This document shows, piece after piece, positions 34,732-43,836 of a DNA stretch of 64,000 bases. Each line of letters opens with the position of its first letter. The stretch's first letter is position 1. A program made the position numbers and the translations under genes. Origin of the DNA: an uncultured Flavobacteriaceae bacterium (GTDB lineage Bacteria; Bacteroidota; Bacteroidia; Flavobacteriales; Flavobacteriaceae); NCBI GenBank assembly GCA_947501845.1, contig CANMXP010000001.1:310001-374000 (forward strand), given 5' to 3'. The notes beneath the pieces were generated by a model. It made no database searches, was not told where the DNA came from, and worked only from the letters and a program-made list of their open reading frames with translations.

Positions 34732-35757
34732 CTATTCATTAAAAAGACTTTGAATTTCAGAATTAGAAAGAGCTCTGTTATAAAGCCTTAAATCGTCCAT
34801 GCGTCCAGTAACAAAATTTTGATTGGCACTGTAAGGATCTGTGCCTATGTAAAGTTCATGTTGGGTTTGTGAAATGCCTGAATTACTGATACTTTTTGAT
34901 GATTCCTCTACTCCATCGATATAAATTTTAAGCGTATTACCATCAAAAGTCCCCACTAAATGATACCAAATATTAGCAGTTAGCGGTTGTGTTGTATCTA
35001 AACATTCTTGGCAAAGGCTTTGTGGACAAGTATCTGGCTCTATACACAATTCGACAATACCTCCATTATATAGCCACATTCCATACCTTGAATGTCCGCC
35101 ATCTGCGGGATTTGTTTTCTCTATAAGAGTAAAAAACGAATTATTTTGCTGCTCCTGATAGTAAAACCAAAAAGCGATTGTTAGTTCTTTATCTAAACTT
35201 ATAGCATTACTATGCACTATTTTTATATTGCTTTTTGAATCTGCCGAGAAGGCTCCTGATGCATTTTCGACATCAAACCGATCTGCTGCATACATAAAAT
35301 TAATAGGCTCTATAGAGTTATTATTTTCACTTTTGTCGACCACACTATTATCAAAATCAATGCGTAATACATAATCCTCAGGAATTGTACCGCTTGTTTG
35401 TTCCTTAGAAACTTCAATATATCCTTTTTTTATTTCAACAACTTCATCATCAGTAGATTTTACTTTTAAACTTACATCATAAATTCCTGTGTTTTTGTAA
35501 ACTATAACAGGGGATTCATTAGTAGATATAGCAGGATCTCCACCAGGGAAAGCCCATTCTCTGGATATTATTTTGCCTTTGGACAAGTCCTTAAATTTTA
35601 TACTATTATTAATTTTAATTTTTTGGACATCCGAATCAAAATCAGCTATAAGTTCCTCTACATCCTCATTCTCCTCTTTAATAGTATTTGAAGAATCATT
35701 TTTGCTACAAGAACATAGTATTATAAGACATAAAAAATAAGGTTTCAAAATTTTCAT
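34732..35757 (-). CDS. PKD plus LamG-domain lipoprotein
   Basis: 341 aa from the ATG at 35757; an upstream in-frame ATG at 35772 would add 5 residues before the signal. The signal and lipobox are ILKPYFLCLIILCSCSKND. A PKD-like domain (about 35-115) contains INNSIKFKDLSKGKIISREWAFPGGDPA...YKNTGIYDVSLKVKS. A concanavalin-A-like LamG domain (about 150-340) follows, with LRIDFDNSVVDKSENNN, LTIAFWFYYQE, WYHLVGTFDGNTLKIYIDG and GRMDDLRLYNRALSNSEIQSLF. It is a surface or periplasmic lipoprotein likely to bind glycans or proteins. It stands alone. Confidence 0.8.
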   Translation of the reverse strand: MKILKPYFLCLIILCSCSKNDSSNTIKEENEDVEELIADFDSDVQKIKINNSIKFKDLSKGKIISREWAFPGGDPAISTNESPVIVYKNTGIYDVSLKVKSTDDEVVEIKKGYIEVSKEQTSGTIPEDYVLRIDFDNSVVDKSENNNSIEPINFMYAADRFDVENASGAFSADSKSNIKIVHSNAISLDKELTIAFWFYYQEQQNNSFFTLIEKTNPADGGHSRYGMWLYNGGIVELCIEPDTCPQSLCQECLDTTQPLTANIWYHLVGTFDGNTLKIYIDGVEESSKSISNSGISQTQHELYIGTDPYSANQNFVTGRMDDLRLYNRALSNSEIQSLFNE

Positions 35758-36007
35758 ATTTGGATTGGTCATAAAAAAGTTCGATTTAGCTATGTCGAAA
35801 TAAAATATTGAGCCTTACTTTTCTGTAATAACAATGTAAAAACTTCAAATATTTTTTACATCTCGAAAAGCCTCAAAGGTGTAATAGCATTTGAAAAACA
35901 CTTGAAAGATTAATCATATGCTATAAATAAGAAATTTTATAAATATTTGATTCTGATTTTTAGATATTCTAATAGTAAATTATTACATTAGTATTAAATA
36001 AAAAACT

Positions 36008-36250
36008 ATGTTTGGTCAAAAATATAATGATAATGGCGAAAGGCAAGCTGATATTGATGCAGAAAATATGAGGCAAAGAGAATGGGAAAGAGGAAGAAAT
36101 AATTACAATGACAATTATAGTCATCGAAATTCCTCAACAAAAGGACTGTTTTCTGGGCTGTTTAGTTCAATAGGAACTTTATTTAAAATTCTAGGTTATT
36201 TTGTATTAATAATGGTCGCATTTAAAATTATAAGTTCACTACTTAATTAG
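36008..36250 (+). CDS. Small membrane protein
   Basis: 80 aa. The first 45 residues are hydrophilic and rich in Asn, Arg and Glu (DIDAENMRQREWERGRNNYNDNYSHRN). The C-terminal 30 form one hydrophobic segment (GTLFKILGYFVLIMVAFKIISSLL), so it is a tail-anchored single-pass protein. It has its own 235-base upstream region and faces the convergent DUF5675 gene. No family recognised. Confidence 0.5.
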   Translation: MFGQKYNDNGERQADIDAENMRQREWERGRNNYNDNYSHRNSSTKGLFSGLFSSIGTLFKILGYFVLIMVAFKIISSLLN

Positions 36251-36285
36251 TAATAGCTTTAGATAAAGTGTATTTATTCTAACTG

Positions 36286-36717
36286 CTATTTATTTTGCGA
36301 ATTTATGACATGTAATGTAGAAATCGATTCTCCTTCCATGGCTTTATGAAATAGTTTCATCGTATTTCTACTATTAGTAATATCAATAAAACTGTCTCCA
36401 TCAATATCTGTCCGTTCTTTTCCTAGAGCAATACAACCATTTAGTTGTCTTGAAAAATTGGCAGCATGGAACTTACATTCTCTACGATTGGGAACATCAT
36501 ATATCTCCCATAGATCTTTTTGAAATTTAGGCGACCATTCTAATTTTAGTTTATAGATACCCGCAGGGATGCACGATATGTTTCTAGCGTTATTTAACCA
36601 ACCTCTTTCCAAACTTTGAGATGAAAATAAAATATTATTGTTTTCATCGGTTACAATACACAGACCTAAACTTAATTTTCTACCTATAGTATCACGAATA
36701 ACAAGTACTTTTTTCAT
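36286..36717 (-). CDS. DUF5675 family protein
   Basis: 143 aa. The pattern of an N-terminal beta strand, SLERGWLNNARNISCIPAGIYKLKLEWSPKF, then IYDVPNRRECKFHAANFSRQLNGCIALGK is that of DUF5675, where the SCIPAGxY and HxANxxxxxxGCIxxG motifs are characteristic. The His and Cys resemble an NlpC-like or L,D-transpeptidase-like active-site arrangement, but the activity is not known. DUF5675 genes are often found near phage or conflict loci; here it is single, convergent with a small membrane protein. Confidence 0.75.
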   Translation of the reverse strand: MKKVLVIRDTIGRKLSLGLCIVTDENNNILFSSQSLERGWLNNARNISCIPAGIYKLKLEWSPKFQKDLWEIYDVPNRRECKFHAANFSRQLNGCIALGKERTDIDGDSFIDITNSRNTMKLFHKAMEGESISTLHVINSQNK

Positions 36718-36968
36718 TTTTCTAGAGTTTAACTATATTCTAAACTATCTAAGATATAGTAATATTGTTAATCACCTCCAAAAACTGTATATATTTTCTG
36801 TAAGAAACATGAATTTATTCAAGCAAGTATCCTTCATATAATTCGGAAATTTTTCGTATCTTAAAGTGCTACGTTATAAGCATTTACTTTGTATTATGCT
36901 TAATGGATCTAGTATATTGTCCAGACTTTTAATTACAGACTATAACCTATTACTAAAACTTTGTAATC

Positions 36969-37709
36969 ATGAACCCAATACAAATATTAAGTATCATACT
37001 TGTCATTTTCCTTTTGGCAGGCATCCGTATCGTGTACGAATATAAGCGAGCGCCCAAATTCAGGTTTGGTAAATACATAAAGACCTTAAAACCTGGCTTT
37101 AGATGGATTATTCCAATTGTTGAAACCATTCAAATTGTAGACATTCGTGTTATTACCATAAACATTGTCTCTCAAGAAGTTATGACTGAAGATAATGTCC
37201 CTTGTAGTATCGATGGTGTTTTATTCTTTAAAATTAATGACCCTGAACGCGCCGTGCTGGAAGTTGAGGAATATAAATTTGCTATTACCCAATTGGCACA
37301 GGCAGCTTTACGAGACGTTTGCGGTAAAGTAGAGTTGGATACTATTTTATCAAAACGGGAAGAGATGGGAAAAAATATAAAAGACATAGTGGAGATAGAG
37401 ACCAAAGAATGGGGAATTGACATTAATGATGTAAAAATTAAAGATATTCAATTACCAGAAAACATGAGACGTATGATGGCCAATCAGGCAGAAGCAGAAC
37501 GTTCCAGACGTGCACGTATTATATTAGCTTTAGCAGAAGAGCAAGCTGCTGGAAAACTACTTGAAGCTGGAAAACTTATAGATCAGTCGCCTTCAGCCAT
37601 TAAACTAAGACTTTATCAAACGTTATCAAACATTGCAGCAGAGAAGAACTCTACTATTCTTTTCCCTTTTCCTGAAGAAGTATTGCCAAAAAACAATAAA
37701 AACCACTAA
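36969..37709 (+). CDS. Slipin-like SPFH (stomatin) domain protein
   Basis: 246 aa. An N-terminal membrane anchor (IQILSIILVIFLLAGIRIVYEY) is followed by the SPFH/band 7 domain: LKPGFRWIIPIVETIQIVDIRVITINIVSQEVMTEDNVPCSIDGVLFFKINDPERAVLEVEEY, then ALRDVCGKVELDTILSKREEMGKNI. The C-terminal helix (RRMMANQAEAERSRRARIILALAEEQAAGKLLEAGKLI) forms the oligomerising coiled coil of slipins. These proteins form ring-like membrane scaffolds at functional microdomains. There is no NfeD partner gene next to it, which is common for slipins elsewhere. It converges with a 66-aa gene 3 bp away. Confidence 0.88.
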   Translation: MNPIQILSIILVIFLLAGIRIVYEYKRAPKFRFGKYIKTLKPGFRWIIPIVETIQIVDIRVITINIVSQEVMTEDNVPCSIDGVLFFKINDPERAVLEVEEYKFAITQLAQAALRDVCGKVELDTILSKREEMGKNIKDIVEIETKEWGIDINDVKIKDIQLPENMRRMMANQAEAERSRRARIILALAEEQAAGKLLEAGKLIDQSPSAIKLRLYQTLSNIAAEKNSTILFPFPEEVLPKNNKNH

Positions 37710-37712
37710 TTA

Positions 37713-37913
37713 TTAGACGACGACCTTTTCAAAAAGAATTGAAATAAAATAATAAATTTCTTTCTCCTCATTTTCTGGTTTTATTTCAGAAAAGTAATCA
37801 AAATGAATAGCCTTATACCCTTTATCGTTCATTTCTGTAATCTTTTTATTTGCTTTTTTTGTCGATACAAGAGGCCCTACTTTAGAAGACACCGTGATTA
37901 ATTCATTATCCAT
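37713..37913 (-). CDS. Small hypothetical protein
   Basis: 66 aa, MDNELITVSSKVGPLVSTKK followed by ITEMNDKGYKAIHFDYFSEIKPENEEKEIYYFISILFEKVVV. The shape (strand, helix with ITEMNDKGY, two strands) is like DUF4177-type small proteins. It lies 28 bp before the lipoprotein gene on the same strand, and its stop is 3 bp from the slipin gene on the other strand. A weak GGAT upstream of the ATG and the tight packing argue that it is real. Confidence 0.45.
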   Translation of the reverse strand: MDNELITVSSKVGPLVSTKKANKKITEMNDKGYKAIHFDYFSEIKPENEEKEIYYFISILFEKVVV

Positions 37914-37941
37914 ATCCTAAGTTTTTATTCGTTATTTTAAT

Positions 37942-38430
37942 TTATTGTGCTAAGAATCTTTGAAGTTCTAACTGCTTATTAGCCAGTTCTGTTTCAGCTT
38001 TGACTTTATCTGTTAAAATTATTTCTTTGACCGTAGATAAGATATTTTCAAATATATCTTTAGTTTCCTTGTCGATAGAATCGCTATTATTTCTTATTTC
38101 AGAAAGCCTATGCAAAGCATCTCTAAGAATATTAACTGCTTCTGTCCGCTCACCTAATTGTGCTACGGTTCTCGTTATATTAACTGTTTGTTCGGCAGTA
38201 AATTCTTCACCTTTCCTTATGTTGCTGCTAAGCTCAAGAATAGAGCTTATGGCTACGTCTGGCTGAACCTCAGATACCGTATGTACCTTTCCATTATTAT
38301 CTTTATAAATTAGTGCGCCTCGCTTTTCTGCATCATACTTTGCTAAATAACTGCCGTCGCCCAATGATTTCACACCACAGCAACTAGATATTAAAAAAGA
38401 CGATACAATTAATGAAATAATTTTTTTCAT
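37942..38430 (-). CDS. Small lipoprotein with helical C-terminus
   Basis: 162 aa from the ATG at 38430 (MKKIISLIVSSFLISSCCGV, a lipoprotein signal with Cys at about 17). An upstream in-frame ATG at 38523 would run through a perfect palindrome and give no sensible signal, so the downstream start is preferred. The mature protein has a short beta region (LAKYDAEKRGALIYKDNNGKVH) and a long amphipathic helix (RNNSDSIDKETKDIFENILSTVKEIILTDKVKAETELANKQLELQRF). Envelope stress or scaffolding would fit; function unknown. Confidence 0.6.
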   Translation of the reverse strand: MKKIISLIVSSFLISSCCGVKSLGDGSYLAKYDAEKRGALIYKDNNGKVHTVSEVQPDVAISSILELSSNIRKGEEFTAEQTVNITRTVAQLGERTEAVNILRDALHRLSEIRNNSDSIDKETKDIFENILSTVKEIILTDKVKAETELANKQLELQRFLAQ

Positions 38431-38476
38431 GATTAAATTAGTTTTTTGTAAATGTATATTCAATGCTTTAACCAAG

Positions 38477-38498
38477 AAATACCCATTGATGGGTATTT
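38477..38498. promoter_or_regulatory. Perfect palindrome, NarL/FixJ-type response-regulator site
   Basis: Arms AAATACCCAT and ATGGGTATTT are separated by TG. The core TACCCAT-2-ATGGGTA fits the 7-2-7 arrangement and the TACYYMT half-site of NarL-family regulators. A further half site ATGGGT is at 38514-38519. Next to it on the minus strand is TTGG and, about 20 nt on, TACATTTA, so the site lies just upstream of a plausible promoter of the lipoprotein gene at 38430. An activator position is likely. Confidence 0.6.
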
Positions 38499-38601
38499 TT
38501 ATTTTTAAAAGGAAATGGGTCAATTAAAATAACTCTAGTAGCTCCATTATATAAAATAGATATCAAATTCCATAACATAGAGGCTTCCTCGAGCTTTAGT
38601 A

Positions 38602-39702
38602 TCAATTAAAATGTTTATTGAAAAAATTAACAATAACCCGATACGCATCTCTGGATTCTGGAAGCTCAGAATTGGCCAAAAACACATGTCCCAAACCTTC
38701 CCAGACATGAAGCTCTGCTTCTACTCCTAGCTTTATAAGTTGTGTATGTGTATATACTACAGAACTAAGGTGAAAATCGCGGGTAGATACAATTAGTAAT
38801 GATGGCGGAAAATTGGATAGTATTTTTTTAGATTTTAATGGTACCAGGAGCGGGTCTTCAAAATCGGGATTAGCCCCATAATAGGGCTCAAAAAAAGTAA
38901 AAGGAGCAATACCTTCATAGCCAAGAATAGCAGAAACCATATGCATAGAATCAGTTTTTGGGCGGGGTTCGGCAGCTGCCATGCAAATAATACCTACTGC
39001 GCCTGGAAGTGGTAAATTTTCTTTTTGAAACCATGCGAGAGCTTGGGAAGTTAAAGCGCCTCCAGCTGCATATCCATATATTCCAATATTTTCTGGTTTG
39101 TATGTTTTTAATAATGCCTTATAAACGGCTGTAACATCTTCACTGGCAGCTGGAAACTGATATTTTGGCCCCATTCGATAATCAATACTAATAACTTTTA
39201 TACCTAACATTGATGCAATGGGGATAGATTCTACACGGCTAAATGTTCGCGAACCATACATAAATGCTCCAGAATGAAGATTAATTAAAACGCGATCACG
39301 GTTCTCTTCCCTTATACCTTCCAATGGTGTGAATACTTCTGTATACACTCCATTTATGGTATCGATTTCTACATTAACATTATAACGAGCCTGTGTGTTA
39401 AGATATATGGGAGACTTATAAAAATATTCCTGTTTGCACACTTCATGAGTCATGATCTCATCCTCATCTGGATTTTCGGGATATGGGCAAACTACAGACC
39501 ATTCTTGAAAAAGTTTTCTTTCTTCTTCACGTTGCTTCTTGATAATAGCCTTACTTTCATCACTTAGAAAAGATGATTCTGGCAATACATATGCTGGAAC
39601 ATGAATGGTACCATCTTCCTTGACATAATATTTTTGAGTTTTGCAGGCATAAACGCTTATTAAAATTAAGAAGGTTAATAGGATATCTGTTTTTGTTTTC
39701 AT
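38602..39702 (-). CDS. Alpha/beta hydrolase-fold lipoprotein lacking the nucleophile serine
   Basis: 366 aa, lipoprotein signal DILLTFLILISVYACKTQ. The fold is of the hormone-sensitive-lipase type: RVLINLHSGAFMYGSR (in place of HGGG), ISIDYRMGPKYQFPAASEDV, then the elbow IYGYAAGGALTSQ, LLIVSTRDFHLSS and EGLGHVF. The elbow reads GYAAGG, with Ala212 (codon GCA) where GDSAGG would carry the nucleophile. The Asp (STRD) and His (GLGH) remain. It may therefore be a binding protein or pseudoenzyme. It follows a lipoprotein gene of unknown function by 22 bp. Confidence 0.75.
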   Translation of the reverse strand: MKTKTDILLTFLILISVYACKTQKYYVKEDGTIHVPAYVLPESSFLSDESKAIIKKQREEERKLFQEWSVVCPYPENPDEDEIMTHEVCKQEYFYKSPIYLNTQARYNVNVEIDTINGVYTEVFTPLEGIREENRDRVLINLHSGAFMYGSRTFSRVESIPIASMLGIKVISIDYRMGPKYQFPAASEDVTAVYKALLKTYKPENIGIYGYAAGGALTSQALAWFQKENLPLPGAVGIICMAAAEPRPKTDSMHMVSAILGYEGIAPFTFFEPYYGANPDFEDPLLVPLKSKKILSNFPPSLLIVSTRDFHLSSVVYTHTQLIKLGVEAELHVWEGLGHVFLANSELPESRDAYRVIVNFFNKHFN

Positions 39703-39724
39703 TTTTAGAAGTGTTTGTATTGGC

Positions 39725-41005
39725 TTAATTTATATAGCTTACTTTAACTGGATTTTTTAAACATTTATAAAAATATTCTATCGTCTTGGCAGGATCATTT
39801 TTATCAACCTTAAAAACGATATATGCATTTTTTTCACTGTATTTACTTCCTTTAGGTATAAAAGTATTTTTGCTATTAATTAGCCTCCTATTCCAATATC
39901 TTCCAGAATTAATACTTGCTGTAATTTTTGTATGCCTGTTTTCTGTGGGCGAATCTTTGCCATAAATATTTTTGTTGTCATAATGCAAACGCATAGAGCC
40001 AAAGGCATAAGATTCATGCGCGTTATAAAAAAATAGCCAGAGAGCATCATCTGCTATGAGCTGCTCTTCTAAATAGGTCATGGCATCCTCATTATAAAGT
40101 GGTAAATAAACAGTTTTTCCATTAGGACGTGGGAAAACCACGTGAGTAAATAGACTGTCCATGGTCATTTCATCATTTCTTAAAAGGTTTAGAGTGTCAC
40201 TGTTTGTAAAAAGCATATCACTACTAAAAATAAAATAAGGAAGACCTGCATAAAATTCATATGCCCCCATTAACAGTATTTTCTCGTACCCTTTTATGCA
40301 ACCCCGTCTAAACAGTTTAAAATAAAAAGGCCCTTTAGTTGAGGTAAACGATGAGTCTACCGAAATCATATGAGCCATCGTTCTATAGCTTAAATCTTCT
40401 TTACCAAAGTTTGGTGACCAATGAATTTTTAAATTTGGATTTTTTCGCTCTAAAATCAAATTATCGAACTCTTTTAATATGATATTTCCTAGGTGCCCTG
40501 CTCCTAACCTTTCTTGTTTGAAACCCATATACTCTTTTAAAGACGCAGAAAAATATTTGTTCTCAACTATAACATCCAATGTGTCACCAAATACACGTAA
40601 ATCGGTCTCCGTTTTAATGTGCTTATTGGGTTTAGTCGTGATGATATATTCTTTAACCTCATTGGCTCTAATGGAAATTGGAAATACGATTTGTTTTTCT
40701 TTATTATATGCTCTTTTTTCGAAAGCTTTATCTATAATTTGAGCGCAAATTGTATCTTTATCACTAATAGAATAGACATATATTTTATGATTTTCTTCAT
40801 CAGTGTTAAAAAGTGCTAAACCAACCTCTACATACTCCAAAGATCTATCAAATCCTTCTGTTTCTTCAACTTTAATTTTAAAATTGACTACACTACTGTT
40901 ATAACAACCAGTTACAAGAATACTTCCTAATAAAACTAAAATGACATAATACATCATTTTTGTAATTATTAAACCTGCTACATTTTTTATGTTTTTATGC
41001 ATCAT
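39725..41005 (-). CDS. Large hypothetical lipoprotein
   Basis: 426 aa. The ATG at 40957 (MMYYVILVLLGSILVTGCYNSS) gives a cleaner lipobox (VTGC) than the ATG at 41005, which precedes it by 16 residues; either may be used. The mature protein is beta-rich with many Tyr and Asn (VEVGLALFNTDEENHKIYVYSISDKD; SYAFGSMRLHYDNKNIYGKD). No family recognised. It is cotranscribed with the hydrolase-fold lipoprotein downstream, so the pair may act together at the outer membrane. Confidence 0.55.
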   Translation of the reverse strand: MMHKNIKNVAGLIITKMMYYVILVLLGSILVTGCYNSSVVNFKIKVEETEGFDRSLEYVEVGLALFNTDEENHKIYVYSISDKDTICAQIIDKAFEKRAYNKEKQIVFPISIRANEVKEYIITTKPNKHIKTETDLRVFGDTLDVIVENKYFSASLKEYMGFKQERLGAGHLGNIILKEFDNLILERKNPNLKIHWSPNFGKEDLSYRTMAHMISVDSSFTSTKGPFYFKLFRRGCIKGYEKILLMGAYEFYAGLPYFIFSSDMLFTNSDTLNLLRNDEMTMDSLFTHVVFPRPNGKTVYLPLYNEDAMTYLEEQLIADDALWLFFYNAHESYAFGSMRLHYDNKNIYGKDSPTENRHTKITASINSGRYWNRRLINSKNTFIPKGSKYSEKNAYIVFKVDKNDPAKTIEYFYKCLKNPVKVSYIN

Positions 41006-41246
41006 ACACTGAGTAATTCTTATATAAAATAGCTTATCGTCCTTATACCATTATTTAATCAAAGATAGATTGACTTTTTTTACTTTTTTTAAATAGCAGA
41101 TGATTAGATTATTAGCACCCTTAGAAAGCTATTCTTTGTCAATTCATCTATTTATCTGTTCAAAGACCTTATTCTACATCTACAAGTTCTGTTTTGTCTA
41201 CTTTTATAATAGATTGGTTTTTATAATTGTATTTTAGAAGATTAAT

Positions 41247-42317
41247 ATGAATCGTAGAAAAACCCAATACCATTTTTTTAACAAACCTCTCTTTAAACAC
41301 CTGTTATTTTGGTTAGGTGTCTTTTTGTATTTTGTTTTTTATATGAATATTGCTAATTATAGTGGTTACAGGCAATTGTTTGAGTTCTCTATAACTATTG
41401 TTAGCTTACAAATAGTAACAACATACATAAGTATATACTATTTAATTCCTCATTTTTTAAATAGGAAAAAAACATTTCTATTTATCTTTTGGTTATTGAT
41501 TCTGTTAATAGCTATGTATGCCCTTTACCTTGTATTTAAATCTTATTACTATGATCCAAAATACTTCGAATATTTTAGCCCTATATTAAAAGAACAAGCA
41601 AGGCAATCATTCCGGGAGCGGTTTACTAGCATTTCTGCTTTTTTAAGCAAGTCAATAAAATTTTTAACACCTGCTGCATTGCTATTAATGGCTCGTTTTT
41701 ATAAAAACCAGCAGAAGTATTTAAAACTTAGTGAACAAAAAAAGATAGCCGAGTTAACCGCTTTGAGACATCAATTAAATCCACATTTTTTATTTAACAC
41801 CTTAAATAATTTATATGCATTAGCTATTAAAAAATCCGATCAAACTCCTGAAGTAATTGAAAAACTATCAGATATTCTGGATTATATGTTATATCGCTGT
41901 GAAGAAACTTTTGTTCCGCTTAATAAAGAAATTGAACTCATTAAAAACTATTTATCTTTAGAGAAATTACGCTATGGAAAACGTGTAAACATTAGCTTTT
42001 CCCAGCAAATCGATAAAGATGTTAAAATTGCGCCGCTTCTATTATTGACTTTTATTGAAAATGCTTTTAAACATAGTGTTGTCCAAGAATTAAAGGAAGC
42101 TTATATATCAATAGAAATCAGTACCGATAAAAATCAAATTATTTTCGATATTATAAATTCAAAACCTAATCTAAAAGTTGAAGTAGATAAAATAAAAGGT
42201 ATAGGTTTAGATAATGTAAAAAAGCAGCTGGAGTTAATATATGAGAAACAATATGCTTTATATATTAAAGATGAAAAGGAAAAATATCATGTCACATTAA
42301 AACTAGCGAGTAAATAA
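41247..42317 (+). CDS. LytS/YehU-type sensor histidine kinase
   Basis: 356 aa. Four hydrophobic segments occupy the first 150 residues (LLFWLGVFLYFVFYM; FSITIVSLQIVTTYISIYYLI; FLFIFWLLILLIAMYALYLVF; FLTPAALLLMARFY). The His-kinase domain (PF06580) follows: LTALRHQLNPHFLFNTLNNLYALA with His180 in PHFLFN as the phospho-acceptor, then PLLLLTFIENAFKHSV as the N box and KGIGLDNVKKQLELIY as the G box. The kinase signals to the LytTR regulator whose ATG overlaps its stop region. Confidence 0.9.
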   Translation: MNRRKTQYHFFNKPLFKHLLFWLGVFLYFVFYMNIANYSGYRQLFEFSITIVSLQIVTTYISIYYLIPHFLNRKKTFLFIFWLLILLIAMYALYLVFKSYYYDPKYFEYFSPILKEQARQSFRERFTSISAFLSKSIKFLTPAALLLMARFYKNQQKYLKLSEQKKIAELTALRHQLNPHFLFNTLNNLYALAIKKSDQTPEVIEKLSDILDYMLYRCEETFVPLNKEIELIKNYLSLEKLRYGKRVNISFSQQIDKDVKIAPLLLLTFIENAFKHSVVQELKEAYISIEISTDKNQIIFDIINSKPNLKVEVDKIKGIGLDNVKKQLELIYEKQYALYIKDEKEKYHVTLKLASK

Positions 42318-43012
42318 TGTATAAATGCATAATTATTGATGATGAAGAGTTAGCAAGAGAGCTTATACAAACACATTTAGAGCAATTAGATGGTTTTGAA
42401 TTAATTGCTTCTTGTGCAAATGCTATTGAAGCAAGCAAAATTTTACAGCAACAAACCGTAGATTTATTATTTCTGGATATTGAAATGCCAATTTTAAAGG
42501 GTACTGAATTCTTTAGAAATCTAATCAATAAGCCCAAGGTTATTTTTATTACTGCTTATCGTGATTATGCTTTAGATGGCTTTGAATTAAATGCAGTCGA
42601 TTATTTGTTAAAACCTATTTCTTTTGGGCGTTTTTTTAATGCTATTGAAAAGTTTAAGGCCCATCAACAAATATCTATTGAAGAAAACTCAGTTAGTTAC
42701 CAACCAAACGCGGATTACACTTTTGTTACCAAAAATCGAAAGAAGATCAAAATCATATTTGAAAACATCTTATATGTTGAAAGTATAAAGGATTACATAA
42801 AAATTCACTTAACGAACGAATCTATTTCTGTGAAATTTAGTATTTCTGCTTTCGAAAAAAAATTGGATAACAGGTTTATACGGATCCACCGATCATATAT
42901 AGCAAATCGTGATAAAATCACGGCATACACAAAACAAGACATTGAAATAGGAAAAATAGAACTTCCTATTGGTGAAAATTATAAGAAGTCTCTATCTAAT
43001 TTATTATTTTAA
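42317..43012 (+). CDS. LytTR-family response regulator
   Basis: 231 aa, starting at the base where the kinase stop codon ends, so the two are translationally coupled. Receiver domain: IIDDEELARELI at the N-terminus, phospho-acceptor Asp54 in LLFLDIEMP, the conserved ITAY and the Lys in YLLKPISFGRF. The C-terminal LytTR DNA-binding domain (about 130-231) has YTFVTKNRKKIKIIFENILYVESIKDYIKIHL and FIRIHRSYIANRDKITAY. Targets of such regulators are usually near direct repeats upstream of envelope genes; none was identified here. Confidence 0.92.
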   Translation: MYKCIIIDDEELARELIQTHLEQLDGFELIASCANAIEASKILQQQTVDLLFLDIEMPILKGTEFFRNLINKPKVIFITAYRDYALDGFELNAVDYLLKPISFGRFFNAIEKFKAHQQISIEENSVSYQPNADYTFVTKNRKKIKIIFENILYVESIKDYIKIHLTNESISVKFSISAFEKKLDNRFIRIHRSYIANRDKITAYTKQDIEIGKIELPIGENYKKSLSNLLF

Positions 43013-43105
43013 ATTGAGATACCGTGCGATTTTAATCATCATAATATAATACGTAGGGTATATATTAGCGCAATGATGGCTTATAACATAAAGGAAAGCC
43101 TACGA

Positions 43106-43660
43106 TTAAAGCGACTTGTCTTGGTCTGTCGTCTCTAAATCACCAGAATAGCTAATTGAAAATCGAGACATGCCTCTTAATGTCATACGTGCTTTTAAAT
43201 TGGGATACAGCCTTATGAATACCTGAAAGTTTTCAGTTTTACTCGTTGCTTCTAATGAGATAGTATAGCTATTATCTTTATTATTTTGAGTTACTTTATA
43301 ATCCTTAAAAACACCATCAAACTGTATGGCACTATCACCACCACCATAAGCAACTTGCATCTGCCTTTCTCCATAATATGGCAAAAAAGAGGAAATACTA
43401 TCACCAGATATGGTTAAAAAATTATAATTTCCAATTAAACTAATAGCATTGGGTGTATTACCAGGTTGCATTAACCCAGAACTAAGAACCTGCTGCACTG
43501 CGTTTGTAACTTGAGGGTAAGCCCAATCTGATTCAATATGAAACTTCTGATTTTTCACAATAGCATTTAAAGCATCAATCTCAGCCTGTGTTGCTACAGA
43601 TTTTGATGCCCCACATGAAAAGAGCATTAAAATACCAATAAAAAAGTATAGAAATTTCAT
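43106..43660 (-). CDS. DUF4251 domain lipoprotein
   Basis: 184 aa. Lipoprotein signal (FLYFFIGILMLFSCGASKS). The rest fits DUF4251: an opening helix (AEIDALNAIVKNQKFHIESDWAYPQ), ISLIGNYNFLTISGDSISSFLPYYGERQMQVAYGGGDSAIQFDGVF, and a C-terminal FQVFIRLYPNLKARMTLRGMSRFSISYSGDL. These periplasmic or surface lipoproteins are widespread in Bacteroidota with no known function. It is the convergent neighbour of the LytTR gene. Confidence 0.8.
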   Translation of the reverse strand: MKFLYFFIGILMLFSCGASKSVATQAEIDALNAIVKNQKFHIESDWAYPQVTNAVQQVLSSGLMQPGNTPNAISLIGNYNFLTISGDSISSFLPYYGERQMQVAYGGGDSAIQFDGVFKDYKVTQNNKDNSYTISLEATSKTENFQVFIRLYPNLKARMTLRGMSRFSISYSGDLETTDQDKSL

Positions 43661-43755
43661 CTTAATGAGGTATTAAACAGTCCTAAATTACAAAATATTA
43701 CAATACAAATATTGTACCATTAACTTTAAATTTAGGCTTTAAGCTATTGTATTAC

Positions 43756-43794
43756 AAAAAATTAGGCCAAATAACTAATGCTATTTGACCTAAT
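43756..43794 (-). terminator. Rho-independent terminator of the decarboxylase genes
   Basis: On the minus strand ATTAGGTCAAATA pairs with TATTTGGCCTAAT (one mismatched pair) around an 8-nt loop, followed by TTTTTT. It lies about 45 nt past the stop of the gene at 43837. Confidence 0.7.
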
Positions 43795-43836
43795 ATAACG
43801 ACTGAATTATAAAATAATTGCTAAAAATCAGTCACA

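Noticed and set aside
38431-38523. Longer N-terminus for the lipoprotein gene from the ATG at 38523
   Set aside because: It would pass through the NarL-like palindrome and move the signal peptide 31 residues inward; the ATG at 38430 gives a normal lipoprotein signal.
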